From: Flavobacterium psychrophilum
Lineage (GTDB): Bacteria; Bacteroidota; Bacteroidia; Flavobacteriales; Flavobacteriaceae
DNA length: 6,571 nucleotides
Direction of reading: 5' to 3'
NCBI GenBank assembly: GCA_945897545.1
Contig: CAMDGJ010000156.1
Coordinates: 1 to 6,571, forward strand
The first letter of the stretch is position 1; each line of letters starts with the position of its first letter. The position numbers and the translations under genes are program-made. The notes beneath the pieces are model-generated. The model ran no database searches, was not told the origin of the DNA, and saw only the letters and a list, made by a program, of their open reading frames with translations. Below, in pieces: positions 5,587 to 6,571 of this stretch.

Positions 5587-6571
5587 TTATTCTTTCAATT
5601 CCTTATTTTTATTATCTACTTCTTCGTAACTAAATTCGTTAAGAGAATATACATAGCCTTTTTTTGTATTAAACCGAATGAAATTGTGTTTCTTGAGTGC
5701 TTTGCCTAATTTATTAATTGTACCGTCTGTGATTGTTATTTTAGCTCTTTCTGCTAGTTTCGCTGCTATTTGGGAAGTGTTTAGAAATGCGTTAGCATTT
5801 TCTCTTTCGACCGGTTCAAACCACGTTAAAAGCAATTCTTCTTCTGGGCTTCGTAATTGGTATTGTTCGTTGTTTTCGGTAATTGATTTAATTTCTTCTT
5901 GGTCAAACCAAAATCTAAAACCACTTTTGAAAAGAAACAATGCTTGTGAAAATGCCATATTAATATCTACATTATGCTGGTATTGTATGCCTTCCAATTC
6001 AAAACAAAGAAACCTTCTACTTCCTGTACTGTCGTTTAGGAACTGTGCTGTATTGACGCTTCCCGCAAACGATGCCCTTCTGGGCATTGTTTCATTATTG
6101 TGTCCGTAGGCTTTTCTCATTCTGATTTGGGTTTTTGTAATGATTTCTTTTAAGCTGCCGATTTCCGACCGGTTTAGGTTTTCTAGTTCGTCCAAATTAA
6201 TTAACATACATTCAGCCAATTGTACCAAAGTATCTTTATTGTTGGGGTTTATGGTTCCTGAAAATAAATACTCTTTCAATTGTTTTGGTACTAACTTTTC
6301 AACCCACGTTGTTTTTCCTAATCCTTGTTTACCACTAAATACAATTACCGTATGATTTATTACTTTATCATCGAGTACACAACCAACCATAGCCACCAAC
6401 CATTTTTTAAAACATTGCTGCCAAAGTTCCTGTTTTGTTGTTGTGATTGTGTTGGCTAATTCAGTAATGTAATCGGTCTTTTCATCATAAGTTGGTAAGT
6501 TGAAAAAGTAATCTTCAAATGGATTGAATAGTTCACAAAAATCAGAATACAATAAGTTTCGTAATGAGGAT
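5587..6571 (-). CDS. VapE/VirE-type P-loop ATPase (virulence-associated E family), N-terminus beyond the window
   Basis: The frame is open to the right edge. The first possible start in view is only a TTG at 6552, with in-frame codons before it (SSLRNL) and no stop, so I treat the gene as truncated; 321 residues are counted from that TTG. Motifs: Walker A GKQGLGKTT at 74-82, preceded by a hydrophobic strand; Walker B MLINLDE ending in D121-E122; ASFAGSVN at 160-167; and GSRR at 177-180, whose arginines could be the finger of a superfamily 3-like helicase. FWFD at 214-217 is typical of this family. The C-terminal part (about 230-305: SQIAAKLAER, INKLGKALKK, KKGYVYSL) looks like a winged-helix tail of the DUF3874 type. 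Family members are phage, plasmid or integrative-element proteins, often with a primase-like or VirE_N domain upstream, thought to serve element replication. Its terminator and orientation suggest a transcription unit separate from the metal genes. Confidence 0.85.
   Translation of the reverse strand, partial: SSLRNLLYSDFCELFNPFEDYFFNLPTYDEKTDYITELANTITTTKQELWQQCFKKWLVAMVGCVLDDKVINHTVIVFSGKQGLGKTTWVEKLVPKQLKEYLFSGTINPNNKDTLVQLAECMLINLDELENLNRSEIGSLKEIITKTQIRMRKAYGHNNETMPRRASFAGSVNTAQFLNDSTGSRRFLCFELEGIQYQHNVDINMAFSQALFLFKSGFRFWFDQEEIKSITENNEQYQLRSPEEELLLTWFEPVERENANAFLNTSQIAAKLAERAKITITDGTINKLGKALKKHNFIRFNTKKGYVYSLNEFSYEEVDNKNKELKE

Noticed and set aside
5497..6355. Plus-strand open frames at 5497-5709, 5678-6109 and 6140-6355
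   Set aside because: The last two are fully antisense to the VapE-type gene and the first mostly so; none has recognisable motifs or plausible starts.
6550..6552. TTG at 6552 as the true start of the VapE-type gene
   Set aside because: The frame continues upstream to the window edge without a stop, and the family usually has more sequence before the Walker A motif.

Overview
This window is AT-rich DNA that looks like Bacteroidota, most likely class Flavobacteriia. Evidence: codon use is low-GC, starts lack a clear Shine-Dalgarno, and the genes are of Bacteroidota type (a CzcA pump carrying its own TolC-like C-terminus, a small Cys/His-rich protein resembling the DUF6660 family, and a VapE/VirE-type ATPase with a DUF3874-like tail). 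All four recognised genes lie on the minus strand and are read from right to left.

Layout in the direction of transcription: (1) 6571-5587, C-terminal part of a VapE-type P-loop ATPase that starts outside the window, followed by a convincing intrinsic terminator (5541-5568). Such proteins are usual on phages, integrative elements and plasmids. (2) 5586-5252, a 335-base intergenic region containing a striking inverted repeat: exact 20-base arms at 5326-5345 and 5517-5536, each with two tandem copies of a 9-mer. The promoter of the metal operon should also lie here, but I cannot identify it with confidence. (3) 5251-4925, a small exported Cys/His-rich protein with a GTG start. (4) 4924-4829, a 96-base intercistronic spacer made largely of three consecutive perfect hairpins. 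(5) 4828-512, one 1438-residue frame encoding a CzcA-type RND pump fused to a TolC/CzcC-type outer-membrane factor. (6) 500 to the left edge, the N-terminal 166 residues of the periplasmic adaptor, a predicted lipoprotein.

Genes 3, 5 and 6 read as one operon for a tripartite heavy-metal efflux machine. The RND part moves metal using the proton gradient, the adaptor bridges the periplasm, and the fused C-terminal part forms the outer-membrane duct, so no separate duct gene is needed. The TM4 motif with D400, D406 and E413 matches the CzcA (divalent cation) class rather than the Cu/Ag class.

The most interesting point is the fusion joint. The cytoplasmic end of the RND part runs straight into what looks like an intact signal peptide (KRRKK, hydrophobic core, SFA|Q). 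Exactly there the coding strand has a run of eight A preceded by a purine-rich AAGGGA. The joint could therefore be resolved by signal peptidase, by ribosomal or transcriptional slippage, or both. The second point is the inverted repeat between the mobile-element-type gene and the metal operon.
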